From JBDTYT01 sp040005555 (GTDB lineage Bacteria > Actinomycetota > UBA4738 > HRBIN12), in assembly GCA_040005555.1 (NCBI GenBank), contig JBDTYT010000011.1, forward strand, positions 1 to 33,156: 33,156 nt of DNA, given 5' to 3'. Of the stretch, positions 14,736 to 25,186 are shown piece by piece. The position numbers and the translations under genes were made by a program. Within the stretch, counting starts at the first letter, position 1. Each line of letters begins with the position of its first letter. The notes under the pieces were generated by a model. It was given only the letters and a program-made list of their open reading frames with translations. It was not told the origin of the DNA and made no database searches.

Positions 14736-15227
14736 TTAGAGCGTCCAGAGCGGCTTCCAGATCATCAGCCACAGGATGACGGCTAGCACCACGAAGCCGA
14801 ACACGGAGTTCACCATCGGCAGCGATGAGCGCAGGAGGGCATCGAGCTCCTCGTCGCTCTTTCGCGGCACACCAGAGGCCCGCAGCTGCACCGCCTCCTT
14901 CACCTTGCGGTAGTACGGGGCACCCACCGCGGTCATCTCGGCCACGGCCGCCACCAGCAGGGCCAGCGAGATCCAGATCCACCAGAAGCTGAAGTAATGG
15001 TTCTGCAGGCCGGCCGCCACCCCACCGATGAGCAGGAGGACGAGCGAGACGTACATCCACAGGACGGACCCGCCCGAGAACTGGAGCAGCTCGGTGATCC
15101 GCGCGCGATCGCGCTCGTTCCGCAGCTTCAGCGCGGCGGAGATCGAGACTCCGTGCGCGACGAGGAACCCGAACACGCCGATGATGTGCAGGAACACCCA
15201 CCAGCGGTAGTCGAAGGCGCCGAGCAT
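14736..15227 (-). CDS. Four-helix integral membrane protein of unknown function
   Basis: A 163-aa protein with four predicted membrane helices: WWVFLHIIGVFGFLVAHGV near the start, VLWMYVSLVLLLIGGVAAGL, WIWISLALLVAAVAEM and VFGFVVLAVILWLMIW at the end. Between helices 3 and 4 is a soluble loop (YYRKVKEAVQLRASGVPRKSDEELDALLRS). The first helix carries a His (LHIIG) and a second His (AHGVS) that could bind haem or metal, but this is not established. ATG 15227 overlaps the stop of the cyclic-nucleotide-binding gene (TGATG), so the two are coupled; an in-frame TTG lies one codon earlier. I do not recognise a specific family. Confidence 0.8.
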   Translation of the reverse strand: MLGAFDYRWWVFLHIIGVFGFLVAHGVSISAALKLRNERDRARITELLQFSGGSVLWMYVSLVLLLIGGVAAGLQNHYFSFWWIWISLALLVAAVAEMTAVGAPYYRKVKEAVQLRASGVPRKSDEELDALLRSSLPMVNSVFGFVVLAVILWLMIWKPLWTL

Positions 15228-15754
15228 CAACGGTGCAGGGACCGCCGCTCCGCGTCACGCAACCGGCGCGCCACGACCTCGAGGATCTTCGCGGCCACGC
15301 CCGGTTCCTCCGCCACCATCTTGTCGAAGGATCGCTTGAAGATCCGGACCACCACGAGGGGTGTCTCGGCCACAACGTTCGCCGTCCGGGGCCCGCCGTC
15401 GAGCAGCGAGATCTCACCGAAGAAGTCACCGGGCTCGAGCGTCGCGATCGTCTTGCCCTTCCTCGTCACCTTCGCTTCGCCTTGCAAGATGATGTAGAAG
15501 GTTCCGCCTGGGTCATCGGCCTCGACGACGACCTCCCTCACGCCGTAGTCGACCTCATCGGCGTGCTCAGCAAGCCTCTTCAGGTGTCGCTTGGACAAGC
15601 CGGCGAACAGCGGCACCTGGGCCAAGATCGCCGCGCCGTCCTTGCGGAGCGGTCGATCGGGCCGGCGCTCGCCGCCCGAGGACCGGACGCCGATCCCCTC
15701 CGACGCCACCCCTCCCGGCACGACCGACGACAGCGAATCGATGGCGTCCTTCAC
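15227..15754 (-). CDS. Cyclic-nucleotide-binding-domain protein without HTH
   Basis: A 175-aa protein. Residues about 48-165 form a cNMP-binding domain (LFAGLSKRHLKRLAEHADEV; YIILQGEAKVTRKGK). The phosphate-binding cassette FFGEISLLDGGPRTANVV (111-128) has G113, E114, R123 and T124, the residues that bind cyclic phosphate. The protein ends in a helix (ILEVVARRLRDAERR) with no CRP-type winged HTH, so it is not a classical transcription factor. It probably responds to cAMP and acts by protein contact, perhaps on the coupled membrane protein (inference). GTG 15754 is preceded by GAGGAGGA. The first 40 residues are low-complexity and may be a linker. Confidence 0.87.
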   Translation of the reverse strand: MKDAIDSLSSVVPGGVASEGIGVRSSGGERRPDRPLRKDGAAILAQVPLFAGLSKRHLKRLAEHADEVDYGVREVVVEADDPGGTFYIILQGEAKVTRKGKTIATLEPGDFFGEISLLDGGPRTANVVAETPLVVVRIFKRSFDKMVAEEPGVAAKILEVVARRLRDAERRSLHR

Positions 15755-15781
15755 CTCGTCCTCCTCGCCCGTGGACGCCCG

Positions 15782-15787
15782 AGCCTA
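15782..15787 (-). promoter_or_regulatory. -10 box for the cNMP-binding/membrane protein pair
   Basis: On the minus strand TAGGCT (15787 to 15782) would initiate near 15775. This gives a leader of about 20 nt containing the GAGGAGGA before GTG 15754. Confidence 0.4.
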
Positions 15788-15821
15788 CTCCACGCGGCGG
15801 GCGTCGGCGACGCGTCCTCGC

Positions 15822-15849
15822 CGTGACCCGTAGTCACGTCAGGTAACGT
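15822..15849 (+). promoter_or_regulatory. Inverted repeat and -10 box upstream of metH
   Basis: CGTGAC-CCGTA-GTCACG (15822-15838) has 6-bp perfect arms and lies just before TAACGT (15844-15849), 9 nt ahead of the metH ATG. The repeat covers the expected -35 region, so a bound protein could control metH. The half-sites (GTGA...TCAC) resemble CRP-type sites, but the spacing (7 instead of 6) is off. No cobalamin or SAM riboswitch fits in the 104-base gap. Confidence 0.45.
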
Positions 15850-15858
15850 GAGACGCCT

Positions 15859-19476
<3,618 letters not shown>

Positions 19477-19530
19477 GCCTCCCCTCCGAACCGGCCGTTC
19501 CGGCGAACGAGACCCTCCCGTCGCCGCTGG

Positions 19531-19536
19531 TAGCGT
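19531..19536 (+). promoter_or_regulatory. -10 box of a probable leaderless promoter (aminotransferase)
   Basis: TAGCGT ends 7 nt before ATG 19544, and no SD is present. The rest of the metH-aminotransferase gap (19477-19530) shows only an imperfect GC-rich inverted repeat and no T-tract terminator. Confidence 0.5.
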
Positions 19537-19543
19537 GAGCCGC

Positions 19544-20794
19544 ATGGGTCGGTTCTGGCACTCGTTCGCGGACATGTCCTCCATCGAGGCGAACGGCGAG
19601 CTCGTCGTCGAGCGAGGTGAGGGCGTGCACGTCTGGGATGAACACGGGAAGCGCTACCTCGATGCCACGGCCGCTCTGTGGTACTGCAACGTGGGCTACG
19701 GCCGCGACGAGATCGCGCAGGCGGCTGCTGCCCAGCTCCGAACCCTCCCGTCGTACTCGACGTTCGGCGACCTCTCGAACCGCCCGGCGATCGAGCTGTG
19801 CGAGCGGGTGGCTGCGCTTGCCCCGATGGCCGACAGCAAGGTGTTCCTCACCAGCGGCGGATCGGACTCGATCGACACGGCCGCGAAGATGACCCGCCGG
19901 TACTGGCAGCTCGTCGGCCAACCCGATCGCACAGTGTTCATCACGCGCGAGCGCGCCTACCACGGCATGCACATCGCGGGGACGAGCCTGGCCGGCATCG
20001 AGGCCAACGCGACCGGATACGGCACATTGGTCGGCGACGTGGTGAAGGTCGCCTGGGACTCGGCGGACGAGCTCCGCGATGCGATCGCGCTCGCGACGCC
20101 GGGTAGGGTCGCCGCGTTCTTCTGCGAACCCGTGATCGGGGCCGGCGGCGTGTTCGCCGCTCCGGCGGGCTACCTCGAGGAGGTGCGCTCCATCTGCCGG
20201 GAGACCGGCGTCCTCTTCGTCGCAGACGAGGTCATCACGGGGTTCGGTCGCGTCGGCGACTGGTTCGCCAGCTCCAGATGGGATCTGCGTCCGGACCTCA
20301 TCACCTGCGCCAAAGGCATCACGAGCGGGTACCTCCCGATGGGCGCCGTGATCGCATCACCGGCCGTCGCCGAGCCGTTCTGGAAGCCGGGCGCCGGGCT
20401 GTGGCGCCACGGATACACCTACTCGGGTCACGCGACCGTGGCGGCCGCGGCGCTCGCCAACATCGACATCCTGGAACGCGAGGCGCTCCCGAAGCGGGCG
20501 CTCGGTCTCGAGGGCGAGCTCGCCGAGGCGCTCGCACCGCTCGAGGGGCATCCGCTCGTCGGCGAGGTGCGCGCCGGCACCGGCGTCCTGGCTGCGGTGC
20601 AGCTGTCGACCGACGCGATCGCGGACGATCCGACCTTGCCGGGACGGGTGGTGTCGGCGTGTCGCGAGGCGGGCATCATGACGCGAGCGCTCGGGACGGG
20701 CGGTCTCCAGATCTCCCCCGCGCTCGTGATCGACGCGGACGGTCTCGCCGAGCTGCGCGGCGGCATCGCGGCAGCGCTCGACGCCGTCGGGTAG
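19544..20794 (+). CDS. Class-III PLP-dependent aminotransferase
   Basis: A 416-aa omega-amino-acid-type aminotransferase. Recognisable elements are GKRYLDATAALWYCNVGYG (35-53), the phosphate-binding FLTSGGSDSIDTAAKM (101-116), RAYHGMH (137-143), EPVIGAGG (195-202), VADEVITGFGRVG (226-238; the PLP-interacting D228) and the PLP lysine K257 in ITCAKGITSGYLP. Family members act on omega-amino acids, taurine, GABA or polyamines with pyruvate or 2-oxoglutarate. No neighbour reveals the substrate. ATG 19544 is chosen over GTG 19535 because a -10 box overlaps the GTG and sits at leaderless distance from the ATG. The Fe-S carrier gene converges on it 31 bases downstream. Confidence 0.9.
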   Translation: MGRFWHSFADMSSIEANGELVVERGEGVHVWDEHGKRYLDATAALWYCNVGYGRDEIAQAAAAQLRTLPSYSTFGDLSNRPAIELCERVAALAPMADSKVFLTSGGSDSIDTAAKMTRRYWQLVGQPDRTVFITRERAYHGMHIAGTSLAGIEANATGYGTLVGDVVKVAWDSADELRDAIALATPGRVAAFFCEPVIGAGGVFAAPAGYLEEVRSICRETGVLFVADEVITGFGRVGDWFASSRWDLRPDLITCAKGITSGYLPMGAVIASPAVAEPFWKPGAGLWRHGYTYSGHATVAAAALANIDILEREALPKRALGLEGELAEALAPLEGHPLVGEVRAGTGVLAAVQLSTDAIADDPTLPGRVVSACREAGIMTRALGTGGLQISPALVIDADGLAELRGGIAAALDAVG

Positions 20795-20825
20795 ATCGAG
20801 GTCTTCGAGCGCGCGTGGCCCGCGA

Positions 20826-21146
20826 CTAGTGGAACGAGTTGCCGCACGCGCAGGAGCTCTGCGCGACCGGGTTGTCGATGGTGAACCCGGATGCCTCGAG
20901 GGAGTCCACGAAGTCGATCTTCGCCTCGGACAGGTACGGGACGCTCATCTTGTCGATGACCACCCGGACGCCGAACTGCTCCTCGGCCACGTCCTTGTCC
21001 GACAGCTGATCGTCGAGGTACATGGCGTACCTGAGGCCCGAGCATCCGCCCGGCTGGACGGCCACGCGGAGCGCGATGTCGGCACGGCCTTCCTCGACGA
21101 GGAGCTCCTTGACCTTGCCTGCTGCCGATTCCGTGAGCTGGATCAT
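20826..21146 (-). CDS. A-type iron-sulfur carrier (HesB/IscA/ErpA family)
   Basis: A 106-aa Fe-S cluster carrier delivering clusters to apo-enzymes. The three family cysteines are present: C35 in QPGGCSGLRY and C99/C101 in SSCACGNSF. Length and the closing CACGNSF motif are typical of ErpA/IscA-like proteins. ATG 21146 has GGAGGA just upstream; the open frame beyond it (to 21218) covers only leader DNA. TAGAAT at 21186-21181 provides its own promoter, so it is probably transcribed alone. The likely recipients include the Fe-S proteins elsewhere in the window, but that is inference. Confidence 0.92.
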   Translation of the reverse strand: MIQLTESAAGKVKELLVEEGRADIALRVAVQPGGCSGLRYAMYLDDQLSDKDVAEEQFGVRVVIDKMSVPYLSEAKIDFVDSLEASGFTIDNPVAQSSCACGNSFH

Positions 21147-21180
21147 CCGTCCTCCGGTCGCGGTTCGAGCGTGCCCACCG

Positions 21181-21186
21181 ATTCTA
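21181..21186 (-). promoter_or_regulatory. -10 box for the A-type Fe-S carrier
   Basis: TAGAAT on the minus strand (21186 to 21181). Transcription would start near 21174, 28 nt before ATG 21146. The leader includes the SD GGAGGA. Confidence 0.5.
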
Positions 21187-21217
21187 GCGGAAGCCGGCCC
21201 GGAACAGCGGTGGCGCA

Positions 21218-21691
21218 TCAGGTTTCCGTGAAGTCCGCGACCTCCGCCTGAGCCACGCGGACGAGCTCCGCGGGCGCGATGGGGAACACCGCGTCCGGGG
21301 TGCCCGCCGCGGCCCAGACCTCCTCGAAGCCCAGCAGACCGGGGTCGAGGAAGGTCCGCACGCGCTCGGGGTGACCGAAGGGTGGGGTTCCACCCACGGC
21401 GAACCCGGTGGCCGCTCGCGCCTCCTCCGGACTGGCGCGTCTCGCCTCCGCTCCACCGGCGACCCGGCCGAGATTCGAGGGATCGACTCGGTTCGCGCCG
21501 GACGTGAGCGCGAGCACCAGTTCATCGGCGACCAAGAAGACGAGCGATTTCACGATCTGGTCGATCCGACACCCGATCGCACGGGCGGCATCGCCGGCCG
21601 TCTTCGTCCCCTCCGGGAACCGGCGCACCTCCGGCACCACGTATCCGAGCGCGCCCGCGGCCTGGCGGAACCGCTCGATCGCGTTGCTCAT
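21218..21691 (-). CDS. YbaK/EbsC-family aminoacyl-tRNA deacylase
   Basis: A 157-aa YbaK/ProX-type domain protein, a trans-editing enzyme that hydrolyses mischarged tRNA (often Cys-tRNAPro or Ala-tRNAPro). The conserved catalytic lysine is K48 in DQIVKSLVFLV. The signature GFAVGGTPPFGHPE (96-109) forms the substrate loop, and LTSGANRVD (62-70) is also typical. Which mischarged tRNA is edited cannot be judged. ATG 21691 has no strong SD; the gene follows the 42-aa peptide gene after 34 nt and may be the last gene of the glycerate kinase operon. Confidence 0.88.
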   Translation of the reverse strand: MSNAIERFRQAAGALGYVVPEVRRFPEGTKTAGDAARAIGCRIDQIVKSLVFLVADELVLALTSGANRVDPSNLGRVAGGAEARRASPEEARAATGFAVGGTPPFGHPERVRTFLDPGLLGFEEVWAAAGTPDAVFPIAPAELVRVAQAEVADFTET

Positions 21692-21725
21692 TGGACCGTC
21701 GTCCCGTCGAGGCTCGCGACGCCCC

Positions 21726-21854
21726 TCATCCGCTGCAGATCCCTCCTCGGACCGAAACCTGCCACACGAGCGCGCTCGCGATCCCTACGACCCAGAACAG
21801 CGCCGCGATCATGACCATGCGGAACCTCGACGACCTCGAACCCACCTGCGGCAT
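21726..21854 (-). CDS. 42-aa single-span membrane peptide
   Basis: This frame runs from ATG 21854 to TGA 21726. A basic N-terminus (MPQVGSRSSRFR) is followed by one hydrophobic helix, MVMIAALFWVVGIASALVW (13-31), and a short tail QVSVRGGICSG. AGGAAAGGGG lies about 8 nt upstream of the ATG, inside the 15-nt gap after the glycerate kinase stop. The charge distribution predicts the N-terminus inside the cell. No family is recognised. An internal ATG at residue 13 could also start a shorter peptide. Confidence 0.55.
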   Translation of the reverse strand: MPQVGSRSSRFRMVMIAALFWVVGIASALVWQVSVRGGICSG

Positions 21855-21869
21855 GCACGACCCCTTTCC

Positions 21870-22976
21870 TCACGCCTCCGCCGCGATGAGCGCGGCCAGA
21901 TCCTCGAGAGCACGACGCGCGTCCTCCAGAGCACGCGCCTGCCCGAACCGCTCCACGAGCGAGGCAACGTCGACGTCCGGCGGCCGCACGACGGCACGTC
22001 CGCAGAGGACGGTCACCTTGACCCCTTCCCCGACCGCGGCCGAGATCACGCCACCGGGCACCTTGCCGTCGAGCGATCGCTCGTCGAACGCGCCCTCCCC
22101 GGTGATCACGAGGTCAGCGCCGGCGAGCGCTGACGTGAAGTCAACGGCTTCCATCACGATCTCGGTCCCCGGACGCACCTTCGCTCCGAGGAACGCGACC
22201 AGGCCCGCGCCCAAGCCGCCGGCGGCGCCGGCGCCGTGGACGTGCCGCACGTCGATCATGAGGTCGCGATAGACCAGAGCCGCGAGATGCCCGAGCGCTC
22301 GATCGAGCACGAGGACCTCCTCGGCCGACGCGCCCTTCTGCGGTCCGTACGCGTGCGCCGCGCCGTTCGCGCCGACCAGCGGGTTGTCCACGTCGCTCGC
22401 CACCACGATGCGCGTCCGTCGAGCAGCGGCGTCGAGCGTGGTGAGGTCGATCCGCGCGAGGTCGAGGAGCGCCGCGCCGCCCCGGCCGATCTCATCGCCC
22501 GATGCATCGAGCAGGCGCACACCCATCGCCTGTGCCATGCCCGCGCCGCCGTCGGTGCTCGCGCTCCCGCCGATGCAGACGATCACCTCGTCCGCGCCCT
22601 CGCGGCACGCCGCGAGCATCAACTGCCCCGTGCCGAACGTCGAGGCGCGCATCGGCTCCCGCCGTTCCGGGGGGACGAGCTCGAGCCCGGAGGCCCGGGC
22701 TATCTCGACGACGACGACCGGCGGATCCGCGTTGCCCAGCCAGCCGAACTCGGCTTCCACGGGCTCGCCGAGCGGACCCTCGACGAGCATCGTGCGGCGG
22801 CCGCCATCCGTGGCATCGACGAGGGCGTCGAGCGTTCCCTCGCCCCCGTCGGCCATCGGGATCTGAACGATCTCGTCCGCCGGACGCGAGCGCAGCCACC
22901 CGGTCGCGATGGCGCTCGCCGCCTCGCGAGCCGTGAGGGTGCCTCGGAACTTGTCGGGGGCGACGAGGACGCGCAC
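21870..22976 (-). CDS. Glycerate kinase (type 1, GlxK/GarK family)
   Basis: A 368-aa enzyme phosphorylating D-glycerate (2-phosphoglycerate is the usual product) to feed photorespiration-like, serine or glyoxylate-derived carbon into glycolysis. It starts MRVLVAPDKFRGTLTAREAASAIATG, the family N-terminus with the VAPDKF motif. PMADGGEGT follows, then CIGGSASTDGGAGMAQAMG, GAGAAGGLGAGL and VITGEGAFDERSLDGKVPGGV, all characteristic. GTG 22976 is set by homology and by TACCCT ending 6 nt upstream, which suggests a leaderless message. The gene diverges from the DinB/MDMPI-like gene, and their -10 boxes overlap. A 42-aa membrane peptide follows directly. Confidence 0.93.
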   Translation of the reverse strand: MRVLVAPDKFRGTLTAREAASAIATGWLRSRPADEIVQIPMADGGEGTLDALVDATDGGRRTMLVEGPLGEPVEAEFGWLGNADPPVVVVEIARASGLELVPPERREPMRASTFGTGQLMLAACREGADEVIVCIGGSASTDGGAGMAQAMGVRLLDASGDEIGRGGAALLDLARIDLTTLDAAARRTRIVVASDVDNPLVGANGAAHAYGPQKGASAEEVLVLDRALGHLAALVYRDLMIDVRHVHGAGAAGGLGAGLVAFLGAKVRPGTEIVMEAVDFTSALAGADLVITGEGAFDERSLDGKVPGGVISAAVGEGVKVTVLCGRAVVRPPDVDVASLVERFGQARALEDARRALEDLAALIAAEA

Positions 22977-22982
22977 CCCGCG

Positions 22983-22992
22983 AGGGTACAAT
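22983..22992. promoter_or_regulatory. Overlapping divergent -10 boxes
   Basis: AGGGTACAAT carries TACAAT on the plus strand (22987-22992) and TACCCT on the minus strand (22988 to 22983), sharing the TA at 22987-22988. The plus box would give a 26-nt leader with GGAGG before GTG 23026. The minus box sits 6 nt before GTG 22976, at leaderless distance. The two promoters cannot be melted by polymerase independently. Confidence 0.55.
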
Positions 22993-23025
22993 CCGCCCGC
23001 GACCGACCCCTGGAGGTTCCCGATC

Positions 23026-23856
23026 GTGACCCTGCACCGCGAGGAGCTGCTCGGCATCGCGCACGCCGAACGAGAGCGGCTCGGTCGCACGATCCAGTAC
23101 GCGCCCGCCGCGTCGTGGGACGGTCCGAGCCCGTGCGAGGGATGGCGCAACAAAGATGTGATGGCGCACATGGCCGCGCAGGAGACCGCGGCGGCGCAGC
23201 TCATCGGCAGTGAGGCGGCGGAGGAGTTCGACGCCTTCCGTCAGGCGAACGACGGTGACCTGTGGGTGAACGGGTTCAACGAGTGGGCCGTGCAGCTTCG
23301 CGCCGAGCTCCCCGCCCGGCAGGTGATCGGTGACTGGGGACGGGCGGTCGACCTGTTCCTGATGCGGGCCTCGAGGATCGATCCCACCGAGTGGGACACG
23401 ACGAAGATCCCCTGGGTGGCCGGCGAGATCGGCGTGAAATACCTCATCCAGTCGCGCGCGATCGAGTGGTGGCTGCACGGCGAGGACATCCGCGAGGGAG
23501 CCGGGCTCGAGGAGAACCTCCAGCACTGGCCGATCTTCCTCACGAACGACATGGGCATCCGGATGCTCCCGTACTCGCTCGGCCAGGCCGGGCTCGCGTT
23601 CCCGGGCAAGAGCGTGCAGGTCGACCTCGAGGGCATGGGAGGCGGGTCCTGGCATTGGGGACTCGCGCCGCGTGAGTCGCCGCCGCAGGACAAGAAACCG
23701 GACGCCTTCGTCGACGGCCGCGCCTACGCGTTCGCGCTCACAGCCGGCCGGCGCGTCTCCGGTGAGGCGTTGCTGGACGACGGGAACCTCGTCGTCGGCG
23801 GGGACGAGGAGATCGCGCTCGCCGTGCTCGAGCACGTGCACGCCTACGTCGAGTAG
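23026..23856 (+). CDS. DinB/maleylpyruvate-isomerase-like metal protein (mycothiol-type)
   Basis: A 276-aa protein of the MDMPI family. The N-terminal DinB-like helical bundle shows PSPCEGWRNKDVMAHMAAQ with H48. A second helix supplies RAIEWWLHGEDIR with E147 and H151 (E-x3-H). Together these are the three metal ligands expected for mycothiol-dependent maleylpyruvate isomerase. The C-terminal part (about 190-276) resembles the SCP2-like C-terminal domain of these proteins. Most actinobacterial members are uncharacterised and may use mycothiol in isomerisation or conjugation. No aromatic-degradation genes lie nearby, so the substrate is unknown. GTG 23026 has GGAGG nine bases upstream. Confidence 0.85.
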   Translation: MTLHREELLGIAHAERERLGRTIQYAPAASWDGPSPCEGWRNKDVMAHMAAQETAAAQLIGSEAAEEFDAFRQANDGDLWVNGFNEWAVQLRAELPARQVIGDWGRAVDLFLMRASRIDPTEWDTTKIPWVAGEIGVKYLIQSRAIEWWLHGEDIREGAGLEENLQHWPIFLTNDMGIRMLPYSLGQAGLAFPGKSVQVDLEGMGGGSWHWGLAPRESPPQDKKPDAFVDGRAYAFALTAGRRVSGEALLDDGNLVVGGDEEIALAVLEHVHAYVE

Positions 23857-23865
23857 ACCGGCGCG

Positions 23866-23909
23866 GGAAACCGTCGGGCGCTCCCGTCCGTACCCCTTGC
23901 AGGTACCGT
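23866..23909 (+). promoter_or_regulatory. Two candidate promoters for the ECF sigma operon
   Basis: TACCGT (23904-23909) ends 7 nt before GTG 23917, fitting a leaderless housekeeping promoter. Overlapping upstream, GGAAAC (23866-23871), 17 nt and CGTA (23889-23892) resembles an ECF-type promoter and recalls GGAAAC-N16-CGTT before whiB, suggesting possible autoregulation. Confidence 0.4.
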
Positions 23910-23916
23910 GCCTTCC

Positions 23917-24486
23917 GTGCGCAACCGAGACCGGGGTTCTGACGCCGCGCTCATGCGGGCTTTCGCCGCGCGCGAGCTCGGGGCTGCGGAGGACCTCTAC
24001 GGCCGGTTCGCCTCGCGGATCTACGGACTGGGGATCGTGATGCTCGGCAGCGACGCGGCGGCGCAGGATCTAGTGCAGGACACCTTCGTGAAGCTCTGGC
24101 GGAGCGCTGACCGCTACGAGCCGGCGCGCGGCAAGCTGGAGACGTGGGTGCTGCTCGTCGCCCGCAGCCTGGCGATCGACGGGCTGCGGCGACGCGTGCT
24201 CGAGTCTCGCGTGCTGCAACGAACGGGCCCGCCGGCCGAGGTTTCGCCGGAGCGCGGACCCGACGAGGTCGCCGAGACGACGGACCTCGCGGATCGTGCC
24301 CGCCGCGCGATGTCGGATCTCTCCGACGGGCAGCGCGCGGCGCTGGAGCTCGCGTACTTCGCGGGCAAGACCAGCGCTGAGGTCGCCGAGCTCGAGGGCA
24401 TCCCCCTCGGCACGGCGAAGACGAGGATCAGGACCGCGCTGCTCAAGCTGCGTGAGGCCCTGGAGGAGCAACCACGTGACGTGTGA
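23917..24486 (+). CDS. ECF-family RNA polymerase sigma factor
   Basis: A 189-aa group-4 sigma factor. Region 2 runs over about 20-95 (EDLYGRFASRIYGLGIVML; AAQDLVQDTFVKLW, the core-binding and -10 recognition helix; GKLETWVLLVARSLAIDGLRRR). A short linker leads to region 4 (LSDGQRAALELAYFAGKTSAEVAELEGIPLGTAKTRIRTALLKLREAL), whose HTH contacts the -35 element. The pattern is SigK/SigL-like. GTG 23917 is preferred over GTG 23908 because the latter overlaps the TACCGT box. The gene overlaps the start of the anti-sigma gene by 11 nt, the usual paired layout. Confidence 0.92.
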   Translation: MRNRDRGSDAALMRAFAARELGAAEDLYGRFASRIYGLGIVMLGSDAAAQDLVQDTFVKLWRSADRYEPARGKLETWVLLVARSLAIDGLRRRVLESRVLQRTGPPAEVSPERGPDEVAETTDLADRARRAMSDLSDGQRAALELAYFAGKTSAEVAELEGIPLGTAKTRIRTALLKLREALEEQPRDV

Positions 24487-25186
24487 CGAGGTCCGCGAGC
24501 AGCTCGCCGAGCACTTGCTCGGCACGCTCGAGCCAAGGGTGGACGCCGAGGTCCAGCGACACCTGCGCGGGTGCGCCGGATGCCGCCGCGACATGGCAGC
24601 TCTGGCCGAGGGCGTGAGCACGCTCGCCCTGGCGGCACACGACGTCGAACCTCCCGACGCGCTCCGCGACCGGACGCTCTCGACACTCGACGACGAGTGG
24701 ACCGCCGAAGGTCCACCGGCGCGCGGCCTCGGGCGACACATGGTGTGGCTCGCACGGGCGGCCGTCGTGGTCGCGCTCGCCGGCGCGCTGGCGTGGGGGG
24801 CGATCGCCTCATCGCGGGCGAGCCGCTACGAGGCGTCGGCTCACAAATACGAGGCGTTCCTTGGCATCCTGGGTGGAGAGAACGTCCGAGTCGGCCAGTT
24901 CCAACCCTCGACGGCGCAGCAGCTGGAGGGCAGCGTCGTCATGTATGACTCGACGGTCGAGCAATCATGGGTGCTCGTGCTCGTACGCGCGCCCGGGATG
25001 CAGGGCACCGCGCACGTCACGCTCCGCTCGGCGAACCGCACGATCGACCTGCGCCCGGTCGAGTTCGAGGCCGGTGGCGAGGCCTCGACGTGGCTCGTGA
25101 CCTCCTCGAACCTGAAGGCGTTCGACCGCGTGAACGTGTGGGACGACGCCGGGCTCATCGCGACCGCGACGATCGGGTCCGACTAA
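24476..25186 (+). CDS. Membrane-anchored zinc anti-sigma factor (RskA-like)
   Basis: A 236-aa partner of the ECF sigma factor. The cytoplasmic N-terminus starts MTCDEVREQLAEHLLGTL and carries the zinc anti-sigma motif HLRGCAGC (H-x3-C-x2-C). A single membrane helix (AAVVVALAGALAWGAIA, about residues 98-114) leads to an extracytoplasmic domain of about 115 residues with RskA-type sheets (VVMYDSTVEQSWVLVLVRAPG...; TIDLRPVEFEAGGEASTWLVTS). It should hold the sigma factor inactive until a signal, often redox or envelope stress followed by proteolysis. GTG 24476 has GGAGGAG nine bases upstream. Its TAA overlaps the convergent gene's stop by 3 nt. Confidence 0.9.
   Translation: MTCDEVREQLAEHLLGTLEPRVDAEVQRHLRGCAGCRRDMAALAEGVSTLALAAHDVEPPDALRDRTLSTLDDEWTAEGPPARGLGRHMVWLARAAVVVALAGALAWGAIASSRASRYEASAHKYEAFLGILGGENVRVGQFQPSTAQQLEGSVVMYDSTVEQSWVLVLVRAPGMQGTAHVTLRSANRTIDLRPVEFEAGGEASTWLVTSSNLKAFDRVNVWDDAGLIATATIGSD

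Noticed and set aside
15755..15858. Possible cobalamin or SAM riboswitch before metH
   Set aside because: Only 104 bases separate the divergent genes, and no B12-box or kink-turn-like pattern was seen. A 17-bp inverted repeat explains the visible structure better.
19477..19543. Possible terminator hairpin after metH (CCGAACCGGCCGTTCCGG)
   Set aside because: The repeat is imperfect, with two mismatched positions per arm, and is not followed by a T-tract. Too weak to call.
20795..20825. Convergent-gene gap searched for a bidirectional terminator
   Set aside because: Only 31 bases, with no convincing stem or T-tract.
21688..21873. Overlapping 61-codon minus-strand frame in the same region as the 42-aa membrane peptide
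   Set aside because: It begins inside the SD region of the membrane peptide, has no SD of its own and gives a charged, motif-free product.
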